In this document: positions 1 to 5,908 of the stretch, piece after piece
Position numbering within the stretch: position 1 is the stretch's first letter
Layout: each line of letters begins with the position of its first letter
Assembly: GCA_017469325.1 (NCBI GenBank)
Contig: JAFUGO010000182.1
Span: 1 to 5,951 of the forward strand
Origin: Mogibacterium sp.
Lineage (GTDB): Bacteria; Bacillota_A; Clostridia; Peptostreptococcales; Anaerovoracaceae
Direction: 5' to 3'
Length of the DNA: 5,951 nt
Position numbers and translations under genes: made by a program
Notes under the pieces: generated by a model
Told to the model about the DNA's origin: nothing
The model's database searches: none
Seen by the model: only the letters and a program-made list of their open reading frames with translations

Positions 1-45
1 CAATTGGTCAATGCCGTGCGATCCTGTAATGACAATGCGTCTTTG

Positions 46-96
46 AGCGCGCACGAGATATTGATGCTCGCAATATGCGGTGCTCTCGTGCGTGCT
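46..96. repeat. Imperfect inverted repeat / hairpin
   Basis: The left arm AGCGCGCACGAGA (46-58) pairs with TCTCGTGCGTGCT (84-96) at 12 of 13 positions; the remaining pair is a G-T wobble. Inside, ATATTG (58-63) pairs with CAATAT (71-76) around a 7-nt loop, with a 7-nt bulge (77-83) on the right side. CTTTGA flanks both outer ends (41-46 and 95-100). No T-run follows, so it is not a typical intrinsic terminator. It could be an extragenic palindrome, a structured 3' end of an upstream transcript, or a regulatory RNA element. Confidence 0.6.
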
Positions 97-164
97 TTGA
101 TAGCCCCGGCAGAACTGCCAACTTATAACAGCTTTATATGCCAAACACCCCATTTCACACTGTT

Positions 165-434
165 TTGGCATACGGGGCAACCATACTCTGTATGTGCAGC
201 GGCCCGTTCTGTTTCGAGTTGGCATACAGTGTGACCATACTTTGTATGTGCGAAATGCCTTTTCCACGTCGCTTGGCATACGGGGCAACCATACTCTGTA
301 TGTGCGAAATGCCTTTACCTCTCCTCTTGGCATACAGACCAGCCATACTCTGTATGTATATCCAAGCATCAGAATGTCGCTTTGCATACAGCGGGCACAT
401 ACTATTTGTGACCAACAGACAGACTCGTTGCAGG
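165..434. repeat. Tandem array, five units of exactly 54 bp
   Basis: Units start at 165, 219, 273, 327 and 381, always with TTGGCATAC (TTTGCATAC in the last). Each has a conserved core of about 33 bp and a variable part of about 21 bp. The cores of units 1 and 3 are identical over 33 bp, and units 2 and 3 also share GAAATGCCTTT in the variable part. The core carries CATAC at unit positions 5-9 and 18-22 and GTATG at 26-30, so CATACTCTGTATG forms a 5-3-5 palindrome (182-194, 290-302, 344-356; a one-base variant at 236-248). Unit 5 is degraded, and weak echoes may precede 165 and follow 434. The conserved half-sites and fixed spacing suggest a protein-binding array or a chain of small RNA hairpins. 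The function is unknown. Confidence 0.85.
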
Positions 435-626
435 ATTGCTTTTCGGCAAAACAACCATTATGTCCGAACTCCGAAAAGAGTGCTCTGGATGTCGGAATAA
501 GTGCTCTGGTTGTTCGACATTTTTTTGGAAAGAATATACCATTTATACACATCGAAAGCGCGATCGATATTGACGTTAAAAACAGAACAGAAGCATCACT
601 TAAGATGTGTAACAAGGAGAAAGAAA

Positions 627-980
627 ATGGCATACGATCAGTATAATTCACAGCGCCGTACTTCCCAGAGGAACAACGATACGGTGCGATTCGAGCTCAT
701 GGAGCACATAGGAGTCCTTTCAGAGAAGGATACGGGATGGAAGAAGGAAGTCAATCTGGTAGCCTGGAACGGAGGCGCTGCCAAGATCGACGTAAGAGAA
801 TGGGATCCCGAGCATCGCAGAATGACTAAGGGGATCACTCTCAGGGAAGAAGAAGCGGAGGCGATGACAAGAGTGCTGGCAGAGAGATACGGCATAGGCG
901 TTCCGGACATTGATATGGAGAGCGGAACCACGCTGGCTGAAGAACCTGAAGAAGGGCAGACGGCGGAGTTCGTAAGTTGA
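627..980 (+). CDS. YdbC-type PC4-like nucleic-acid-binding protein
   Basis: The 117-residue product matches the bacterial YdbC/PC4 (p15) family, relatives of eukaryotic transcription coactivator PC4 that bind single-stranded DNA in the cytoplasm. The family core spans about residues 19-88 and includes the IGVLS strand, GWKKEVNLVAWNG, a basic DVREWDPEHRRM segment and GITLREEEAEAM leading into a helix. Before it is a polar, basic tail (residues 1-18, RR, SQR); after it a short acidic tail rich in Glu. The ATG at 627 was chosen because AAGGAG (614-619) lies 7 nt upstream and the family core follows directly. An in-frame GTG at 501 would add 42 residues unlike the family and has no ribosome binding site. 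mtaB follows after 60 bp without a terminator, which suggests co-transcription. The precise role of bacterial YdbC is poorly known; roles in transcription or DNA repair are inferred from PC4. Confidence 0.88.
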   Translation: MAYDQYNSQRRTSQRNNDTVRFELMEHIGVLSEKDTGWKKEVNLVAWNGGAAKIDVREWDPEHRRMTKGITLREEEAEAMTRVLAERYGIGVPDIDMESGTTLAEEPEEGQTAEFVS

Positions 981-1040
981 CCGCGGGCACGCAGGAGTGA
1001 TAGACTCAACCGGAACAAAAACTTAAGGAGCACACAACAC

Positions 1041-2423
1041 ATGAAGGTTGCGTTTCATACACTTGGCTGCAAAGTAAATCACTACGAGACGGAGGCCATC
1101 AAAGAGGCCTTCGTTTTGCGTGGCGCCGAGATCGTGAATGAAGAAGACTTTGCCGATGCCTACGTGATAAACACCTGCACGGTCACAAACATAGCCGACA
1201 GAAAGTCCAGGCAGTTCATCAGAAGAGCAAAGAGGATCAACCCGGACGCTGTGATCGCGGTCACAGGCTGCTATGCACAGGTAGCGGCGGATGAGGTCGC
1301 GGCTATACCCGAGGTCGATATAGTCGTTGGAAACAGACTCAAGTCGGAGATCTGCGGAAAGGTGCTGGAGAAACTTGACGGAGCAGCGAAAGACGGAAGC
1401 TCAGCAGGTAATGAGCCTGATGCGAAGGGTAACGAAATGTCCGCTGCCGATGTACATGTGCTGCCGAGAAATGAGCTCACTTTCTACGAGGACATGGGAA
1501 AGGTCGAATCCGGCGCCGACGGGATGAGCCGCGCATACATAAAGATACAGGACGGATGCGACAGGTTCTGCTCGTACTGCCTCATACCTTACGCAAGGGG
1601 ACCTGTTAAGAGCAGACCTGCGAAAGAGATCATTGAGGAGACAGCCTCGCTCGTTAGCAAAGGCTACAGAGAGATAGTCCTCACAGGTATCAACACCGCG
1701 CTATACGGTACGGAAGATGGTGCAGAGTGCAGCCTGTCGGATCTTTTGACCATGCTCGATGAGCTCGACCTTCCTTGCGGAGATTTCAGGATCAGACTCA
1801 GTTCGCTGGAGCCGACTGTTGTAGACAATAACAATGTTGAAGAGATAATCCGCCACAGAAGGCTCTGCCATCACCTGCACCTGTCGGTCCAGAACGGAAG
1901 CGACGCCGTGCTGAAGTCGATGAACCGCCATTACGACCGCGCGGAGTATCTTGACATCGTAAAAGCGATCCGCGAGTACGATCCTCTCTACGGCATAACC
2001 ACGGATATCATAGTAGGCTTTCCGGGAGAAACAGACGAGGACTTCGCCGACACGCTGGACATCGTCAAAGAGGCGGAATTCGGCAAGGTGCATGTCTTCA
2101 GGTATTCACCGCGCAGAGGAACGGCGGGCGCAAAGCTCCCGGGTGCCGTGAACGGAGAGATAAAGATCGAAAGAGCCGAAGCTCTCGAAGCTGCATCTGA
2201 GAAGGTCGCAACAGAGTTCAAAGAAAAGAACCTAAACACAAATCATGAGGTCCTCATAGAAGAGATCGAGGACGGTTACGCGACAGGATATACGGGCAAC
2301 TATATCAAGACGTATATCAGTACCGCAGGCTCAGAAGCATCCGGATGGCCGGGACAGATTCTCACTGTAAAACCACTCGGCCTGTTCAGGGACGGCATCC
2401 TCGCGGAGGTCGCACACCGTTAG
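1041..2423 (+). CDS. mtaB: tRNA t6A37 methylthiotransferase MtaB
   Basis: This 460-residue radical-SAM enzyme converts N6-threonylcarbamoyladenosine at tRNA position 37 to its 2-methylthio form (ms2t6A), which supports decoding of ANN codons. The N-terminal methylthiotransferase domain opens with FHTLGCKVN and has the three cluster cysteines C10, C46 (NTCTVTN) and C77 (TGCYAQ). The radical-SAM domain has CDRFCSYC, giving C173, C177 and C180 for the second 4Fe-4S cluster, followed by PYARGPVKSR, GYREIVLTGIN and DIIVGFPGET. A TRAM-like tRNA-binding tail covers about residues 398-458. GCKVN and the NRHYDRAEYL stretch favour MtaB (YqeV) over MiaB or RimO. AAGGAG (1025-1030) sits 10 nt before the ATG. 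A Gly/Ser/Asp-rich linker (about 112-140) between the first two domains makes it slightly long. The usual QSG motif reads QNG (284-286). The key cysteines are intact, so it should be active. Confidence 0.95.
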   Translation: MKVAFHTLGCKVNHYETEAIKEAFVLRGAEIVNEEDFADAYVINTCTVTNIADRKSRQFIRRAKRINPDAVIAVTGCYAQVAADEVAAIPEVDIVVGNRLKSEICGKVLEKLDGAAKDGSSAGNEPDAKGNEMSAADVHVLPRNELTFYEDMGKVESGADGMSRAYIKIQDGCDRFCSYCLIPYARGPVKSRPAKEIIEETASLVSKGYREIVLTGINTALYGTEDGAECSLSDLLTMLDELDLPCGDFRIRLSSLEPTVVDNNNVEEIIRHRRLCHHLHLSVQNGSDAVLKSMNRHYDRAEYLDIVKAIREYDPLYGITTDIIVGFPGETDEDFADTLDIVKEAEFGKVHVFRYSPRRGTAGAKLPGAVNGEIKIERAEALEAASEKVATEFKEKNLNTNHEVLIEEIEDGYATGYTGNYIKTYISTAGSEASGWPGQILTVKPLGLFRDGILAEVAHR

Positions 2424-2516
2424 CCTGTGTCCCGGTCAGAGCATGAGGATATCGTTGTTCCTGCCTGAAATGACTAAATCACACAACTCAAAAATGGACA
2501 AATCCGTTTAAACGTA

Positions 2517-2546
2517 TAGACATTAACAATTGCGCTGTGATACTAT
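2517..2546 (+). promoter_or_regulatory. Predicted sigma-A promoter of the surface-protein gene
   Basis: TAGACA (2517-2522, five of six matches to TTGACA) is followed after 18 bp by TACTAT (2541-2546, four of six matches to TATAAT). The -10 box is preceded by TGA (2538-2540), an extended -10 element. Transcription would start near 2553, about 50 nt before the ATG at 2605. TATAAA (2544-2549) is an alternative -10 box but gives too long a spacer. The -10 region overlaps the left arm of the terminator hairpin at 2532-2583. Confidence 0.55.
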
Positions 2547-2583
2547 AAAAAGCTAAGGAAGCGTATCGCAGCGCTTTTGTTGT
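2532..2583 (+). terminator. Intrinsic terminator after mtaB
   Basis: GCGCTGTGATAC (2532-2543) pairs with GTATCGCAGCGC (2563-2574) over 12 positions: 11 Watson-Crick pairs and one T-G wobble. The loop is 19 nt, and TTTTGTTGT (2575-2583) follows directly. The loop is longer than usual, and the hairpin lies 108 nt past the mtaB stop, only 22 nt before the next start codon. RNA started at the predicted promoter would lack the left arm and so escape termination, apart from a weak 5-bp remnant stem (2559-2576). Confidence 0.65.
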
Positions 2584-2604
2584 AGATGGGATTTGGTGAC
2601 TTCT

Positions 2605-5367
2605 ATGAGAGGAATCGATACAAAGAAAAACAGGATAAAAGCCATCCGGATGACTCTTGCTTTTATAGTGGCCTTTGCCGTGGTCATCAGCATGAACATG
2701 AGCTCACTGGCAGACTGGAATGTCTGGGCCAACACCGAAGAAGCCAGTGTGCTTGAATCCGGAAATGACGCAGCAGAAGAGACTTCCGAAGAAAATACGG
2801 AAGACGCTTCTGATGCTGAAGAGGTCACGGAAGATCCTGCGGAGGATCTGGGCGATGTAGTTATTAAAGCCGCAGCCGTAAAGGGAGATTTTTCGGTAGA
2901 ACCGGAAAGCAACTGCGTATATAGCGGCGGCATACTCACCGTTACGGGAAATGTTACAATATCAATGGCAGAGGGAAAGCCTTCAACGACAGACAGAATC
3001 GTAGTTGCAGAAAATGCCAATGTAGCTCTTAACGGAGTAAACATAGCTGCATCCGGCGGCCCGGCGATCAAAATCAACGCCGGAGTCAAAGCGACCCTGA
3101 CACTTGCCGACGGCAGCACCAACAAAGTAACCGGCGCAAATAACTATGCCGGAGTTGAAGTGACTTGGGAGTCTGAAAGCAATTATGCAGACTTAACAAT
3201 CGACGGAAATGGCAAAATCCTTGCAACCGGCGGAGGCTCCGGCACAGGAATCGGTGGGAGCAAGAGCAATCAGGGTGTTTATGGAAACATTACTATTAAC
3301 TCTGGCGAGATCGAGGCTCGTGGTGTTGGGAGAAGTGCCGGAATAGGCAGTTCAGATAACCCAAATGATGGCGGGTCACATGGTTCTTATAAATACACTG
3401 AGGATGAATGGGGAACTATAACGATCAATGGCGGCAATATCAAAGCTTACGGTCAGGGAAACGGAGCCGGCATCGGAGGCGGAAACCATACTAGCAGCGG
3501 AAAGATCATTATAAATGATGGAACAATATATGCGGAAGGTGATACCGGCATTGGAGCGGGACTTGGAAGCAGCAGCGGCGCAGATAAAGGACCGGGATAT
3601 TACTTTGCGGATGTCACTATAAACGGCGGCAATATAACAGCTTATGCAACGGATTGCATGGGAGCCGGTATTGGCGGAGGAATGTATTCCGATGCATATG
3701 TGACTATTAACGGCGGTACGGTAAAAGCGAGCGTTTCCCAGGATGGCAATACATATCAAGGCGGAGCCGGAATCGGTGGAGGCTATCAGGGGTGCGCAAT
3801 AGTTACTATAACAGGCGGTGATATAACTGCCAGCGGAGGACACGGAGCCCCGGGAATAGGAAACGGAGCACTTGGTACAACAACCTCGACAAAAGAATAC
3901 AGCGACGGTATATGGTCGGGAACAAAGAATGTAAGAACCGGCAAGCCAACAATCACCGAGAACACCTCTAAAGTATCTATTTCAGGCGGAGATGTCACGG
4001 CATCAGGCGGTATGTTTGCTGCCGGTATAGGAACCGGAAACTGCTCGGACTATTGCAATGTCGAGATATCCGGAGGAACGGTACTGGCTACAGGCGGTAT
4101 GTCTAACAGTTCGGATATGGAAGGCGGAGCCGGTATTGGCTCGGGCGTTTCATATGCCAGCAGTAAACAGGCTTATAAGCAGGAAACCAACGTGAGTATA
4201 ACTATCAGCGGCGGCGACGTGACTGCTATCGGCGGCTGGGGTGCGGCCGGTGTAGGTTCAGGTGCAAAAAACAAGACCGCAGAGGAGATCACAATTACCG
4301 AAGATGCAAAGGTTGAGGCTTATGCTGACGGCACCAAGTTTGCGATCGACACAAGGCAGCTGAACCCGGACGGCAGCACAACATCCATCACTGATGGCAG
4401 GGATATCGACGGCAACTGGATCCAGGGCACGTTCGTCAGGCCTTATGAAGATGAGCAGGAAGGTGTGGATAAGCAGGAAACTGCAGGACTCCCGAGCATA
4501 AAGGTCATCAACGATGCCACGAGAGAGACAAAAGAACTCACCGGAATGCCGGAAGGATACAGATCTTTTGCCGTCAACGTATCCGCCCCGGGCAATTACA
4601 CGGTATACAGTGATGAGTGCACTGTTGTGGATGGGGATCCCGTGGGAGTATTCTTCAATAAATGGACTACTGAAAACAAAGATGATGGCGAGATCGTCGC
4701 GGCAAATATAAAATACGTGGTCACAGGCAACGGCCTGTCAGACAACTACTATCTGTATCCTGTCAAAACGCTCATCGTAACCAAAGAGGTTGTCGCGGAC
4801 GAAGCGATCAAGGATGAAATAGATCATACCCTCAAATATGGACTCTGGGTAGGCGGTGATGACGGCCATTATGTCCAGAAAGACGGCGAGAAATGGACTG
4901 AAGCTATCAAGATAGAAAATGGCGTTCCTCAGGGAACTGCCACATTCGTAAACATAGAGTCCGGCGAATACGGTGTATGGGAACTGGACGAAAACGGAAA
5001 TGATATAGATGTTTCGAAGAAGCCTCTTGCTATAGGCAACGTGCTCCTTACAAAGATCGAGACAAAGCACGGAGAAAGCGGAGACAATGACGGGACCATC
5101 AGCGAGAAGCAGTGGGTCGACTATGTAACAGTCATCAACACCTACGAGAAGAAAGATCCTGATGAGCATCTGGATCCGCCTGATGACCCAAGCGAAAATT
5201 ACGACCCGGATGATCCGGAAAAAGAAACTGAGACAGGCAAGGTCAGGACGGGAGATGAGACCCCGCTGGCGCTCTATGCCGGCCTGTTCGCGGCGGCAGC
5301 GGCACTTCTCGCGGTTGTCGGGATCATCGTCAGACGCAACAGAAACAGAGGAGACGGCGACGAGTAA
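2605..5367 (+). CDS. Secreted wall-anchored beta-solenoid adhesin-like protein
   Basis: The product is a modular surface protein of 920 residues, probably exported by Sec and attached to the wall or membrane. In order: a basic N-terminus and hydrophobic signal core (residues 16-36, likely cleavage after SSLA or VWA); an acidic Ser/Thr/Glu linker (about 42-85); a beta-rich entry domain (about 95-195) with GGILTVTGNVTISM and TLADGSTN, typical of carbohydrate-binding-domain surface proteins of gut Clostridia; about ten solenoid turns of TINGG-xI-xA-xG...GAGIGGG type (195-568); an uncharacterised beta segment (575-720); a Cna-B-like domain (about 721-850, VTKEV to VINTYEKK); an Asp/Pro spacer; and VRTGDE, a hydrophobic segment (888-909) and an RRNRNR tail. 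The ATG at 2605 fits the signal peptide; TTG 2593 and GTG 2596 are possible because no strong ribosome binding site decides it. The ligand is unknown. The gene has its own promoter and lies between two housekeeping genes. Confidence 0.85.
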   Translation: MRGIDTKKNRIKAIRMTLAFIVAFAVVISMNMSSLADWNVWANTEEASVLESGNDAAEETSEENTEDASDAEEVTEDPAEDLGDVVIKAAAVKGDFSVEPESNCVYSGGILTVTGNVTISMAEGKPSTTDRIVVAENANVALNGVNIAASGGPAIKINAGVKATLTLADGSTNKVTGANNYAGVEVTWESESNYADLTIDGNGKILATGGGSGTGIGGSKSNQGVYGNITINSGEIEARGVGRSAGIGSSDNPNDGGSHGSYKYTEDEWGTITINGGNIKAYGQGNGAGIGGGNHTSSGKIIINDGTIYAEGDTGIGAGLGSSSGADKGPGYYFADVTINGGNITAYATDCMGAGIGGGMYSDAYVTINGGTVKASVSQDGNTYQGGAGIGGGYQGCAIVTITGGDITASGGHGAPGIGNGALGTTTSTKEYSDGIWSGTKNVRTGKPTITENTSKVSISGGDVTASGGMFAAGIGTGNCSDYCNVEISGGTVLATGGMSNSSDMEGGAGIGSGVSYASSKQAYKQETNVSITISGGDVTAIGGWGAAGVGSGAKNKTAEEITITEDAKVEAYADGTKFAIDTRQLNPDGSTTSITDGRDIDGNWIQGTFVRPYEDEQEGVDKQETAGLPSIKVINDATRETKELTGMPEGYRSFAVNVSAPGNYTVYSDECTVVDGDPVGVFFNKWTTENKDDGEIVAANIKYVVTGNGLSDNYYLYPVKTLIVTKEVVADEAIKDEIDHTLKYGLWVGGDDGHYVQKDGEKWTEAIKIENGVPQGTATFVNIESGEYGVWELDENGNDIDVSKKPLAIGNVLLTKIETKHGESGDNDGTISEKQWVDYVTVINTYEKKDPDEHLDPPDDPSENYDPDDPEKETETGKVRTGDETPLALYAGLFAAAAALLAVVGIIVRRNRNRGDGDE
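3187..4323 (+). repeat. Coding repeats of the beta-solenoid
   Basis: About ten imperfect repeats of 28-57 codons encode the pattern 'hydrophobic-TI-(N/S/T)-GG-(N/D/T)-(I/V)-x-A-x-G', a short variable loop, then a GAGIGGG-like turn. At DNA level GGAGCCGG(C/T)AT(C/T)GG recurs near 3463, 3661 and 4126, with close variants between. Loops between turns vary in length, the longest near 3870-3965. The regular strand-turn pattern is expected for a parallel beta-helix of the cthe_2159 / carbohydrate-binding type. Gains or losses of turns by recombination are plausible, but the copies are too diverged to show recent events. Confidence 0.75.
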
Positions 5368-5373
5368 AACCGC

Positions 5374-5392
5374 CGGAGGCGCCCGGCCTCTG
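5374..5392 (+). other. GC-rich hairpin after the surface-protein gene
   Basis: CGGAGGC (5374-5380) pairs with GCCTCTG (5386-5392) over 7 positions, one a G-T wobble, around a 5-nt loop. It starts 6 nt past the surface-protein stop codon. No T-run follows, so it is not a standard intrinsic terminator. It may stabilise the mRNA 3' end or act weakly, leaving some read-through into the HIT gene. Confidence 0.4.
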
Positions 5393-5403
5393 ACAGGTCG
5401 AAC

Positions 5404-5432
5404 TTGTTGGAGCCCGGTCAGTGGTGTAAAAT
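5404..5432 (+). promoter_or_regulatory. Predicted sigma-A promoter of the HIT gene
   Basis: TTGTTG (5404-5409) is followed after exactly 17 bp by TAAAAT (5427-5432, five of six matches to TATAAT). The start site would be near 5439, about 45 nt before the HIT start codon. The -35 box matches only in TTG, so strength may be modest. Confidence 0.5.
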
Positions 5433-5484
5433 GAAAGCAGAATTACAACGCATAGGCGTAAAAATCTTAAGGAGGTTAAGGGAT

Positions 5485-5826
5485 ATGGATGACTGTATCT
5501 TCTGCAAACTCGCGAACGGCGATATTCCGACCGATATGGTCTACGAAGATGACATGATCGCTGTTTTCCGTGATGCTTCTCCGCAGGCTCCGGTCCATAT
5601 GCTTATGGTGCCTAAGTGCCATGTCGCATCACTGGATGACCTTACAGACGAGCACGCAGACCTGATGGCGCACATGATGCTCAAGATAAAGGAAGTAACA
5701 GCGCAGGAAGGCCTGGAGAACGGATACCGCTGTGTTATCAACACAGGTGAAGACGGGCAGCAGACCGTAAAGCACCTGCACATACACATTCTCGGCAAGC
5801 GCGCCATGCAGTGGCCACCGGGCTAA
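5485..5826 (+). CDS. HIT-family (Hint/PKCI-type) nucleotide hydrolase
   Basis: The 113-residue product is a complete histidine-triad protein. Such enzymes are cytoplasmic dimers that cleave nucleoside phosphoramidates and aminoacyl-adenylates, releasing AMP. The start is CIFCKLANGDIP, whose C4 and C7 resemble the zinc-binding pair of many bacterial members. AVFRDASPQAPVHMLMVPKCH (split here as AVFRDASPQAP and VHMLMVPKCH) forms the substrate-pocket strand, with H38 the probable fourth conserved His. The triad HLHIHIL supplies H97, H99 (by homology the nucleophile) and H101. The C-terminal WPPG is characteristic of the Hint branch rather than Fhit. AAGGAGG (5469-5475) lies 9 nt before the ATG at 5485; the in-frame ATG at 5431 lacks such a site and would add residues outside the family. 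A strong terminator follows within 50 bp. The physiological substrate in bacteria is uncertain. Confidence 0.93.
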   Translation: MDDCIFCKLANGDIPTDMVYEDDMIAVFRDASPQAPVHMLMVPKCHVASLDDLTDEHADLMAHMMLKIKEVTAQEGLENGYRCVINTGEDGQQTVKHLHIHILGKRAMQWPPG

Positions 5827-5873
5827 GAGGAATTGTCACGGCGACTGGCGAGCCGAAGGCGAAAAAGCAGACA

Positions 5874-5907
5874 AAGCAGACACGAAAGCAGTGTCTGCTT
5901 TTATATT
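5874..5907 (+). terminator. Intrinsic terminator after the HIT gene
   Basis: AAGCAGACAC (5874-5883) and GTGTCTGCTT (5891-5900) form a perfect 10-bp stem with a 7-nt loop (GAAAGCA), followed by TTATATT. The A-rich stretch on the left (5862-5866) could make it partly bidirectional. AAGCAGACA occurs twice in tandem (5865-5873 and 5874-5882), offering an alternative left arm. It ends the HIT transcript and appears to be the landing site of the intron starting at 5909. Confidence 0.88.
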
Positions 5908-5908
5908 G

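Larger units (their letters stand above)
1..626. other. Gene-free upstream region
   Basis: I see no convincing protein gene here. Open frames exist across the tandem repeats on both strands, but they lack ribosome binding sites and stay open because the 54-bp period is a multiple of three. The region holds a hairpin (46-96), the tandem array (165-434) and a leader (435-626) before ydbC. In the leader, AGTGCTCTGG occurs twice (479-488 and 500-509, 21 bp apart), among several CCGAA/TTCGG boxes (442, 464, 471, 493). No promoter stands out: TTGTTC (510) with TATACC (535) has a 19-bp spacer, and TTGACG (570) has no good -10 partner. The end of whatever gene lies to the left is not visible. Confidence 0.7.

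Noticed and set aside
165..434. CRISPR array
   Set aside because: Cores differ between units, the 'spacers' of units 2 and 3 share most of their sequence, and there are no cas genes in view. It is a tandem repeat with drift.
138..500. Open reading frames through the tandem array on both strands (also about 194-646 plus and 155-454 minus), with 18-residue repeats
   Set aside because: The 54-bp period is a multiple of three, so any stop-free frame stays open. There is no ribosome binding site, the peptides have no plausible protein character, and the conserved feature is the DNA palindrome.
501..626. GTG-initiated N-terminal extension of YdbC
   Set aside because: It has no ribosome binding site at 501, the residues do not resemble the family, and a good AAGGAG precedes the ATG at 627.
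981..1040. Terminator between ydbC and mtaB
   Set aside because: No stable stem followed by T-rich sequence is visible in the 60-bp gap, so co-transcription is more likely.
1701..2093. Antisense frames inside mtaB and the surface gene (for example 2553-3125, 3376-3843 and 4738-5169, minus strand)
   Set aside because: They lie opposite strongly supported genes, lack ribosome binding sites and show no recognisable protein family.
5404..5484. Longer N-terminus for the HIT protein from TTG 5404 or ATG 5431
   Set aside because: The AAGGAGG at 5469-5475 places the start at 5485, the added residues are outside the HIT family, and the predicted -10 box overlaps the ATG at 5431.
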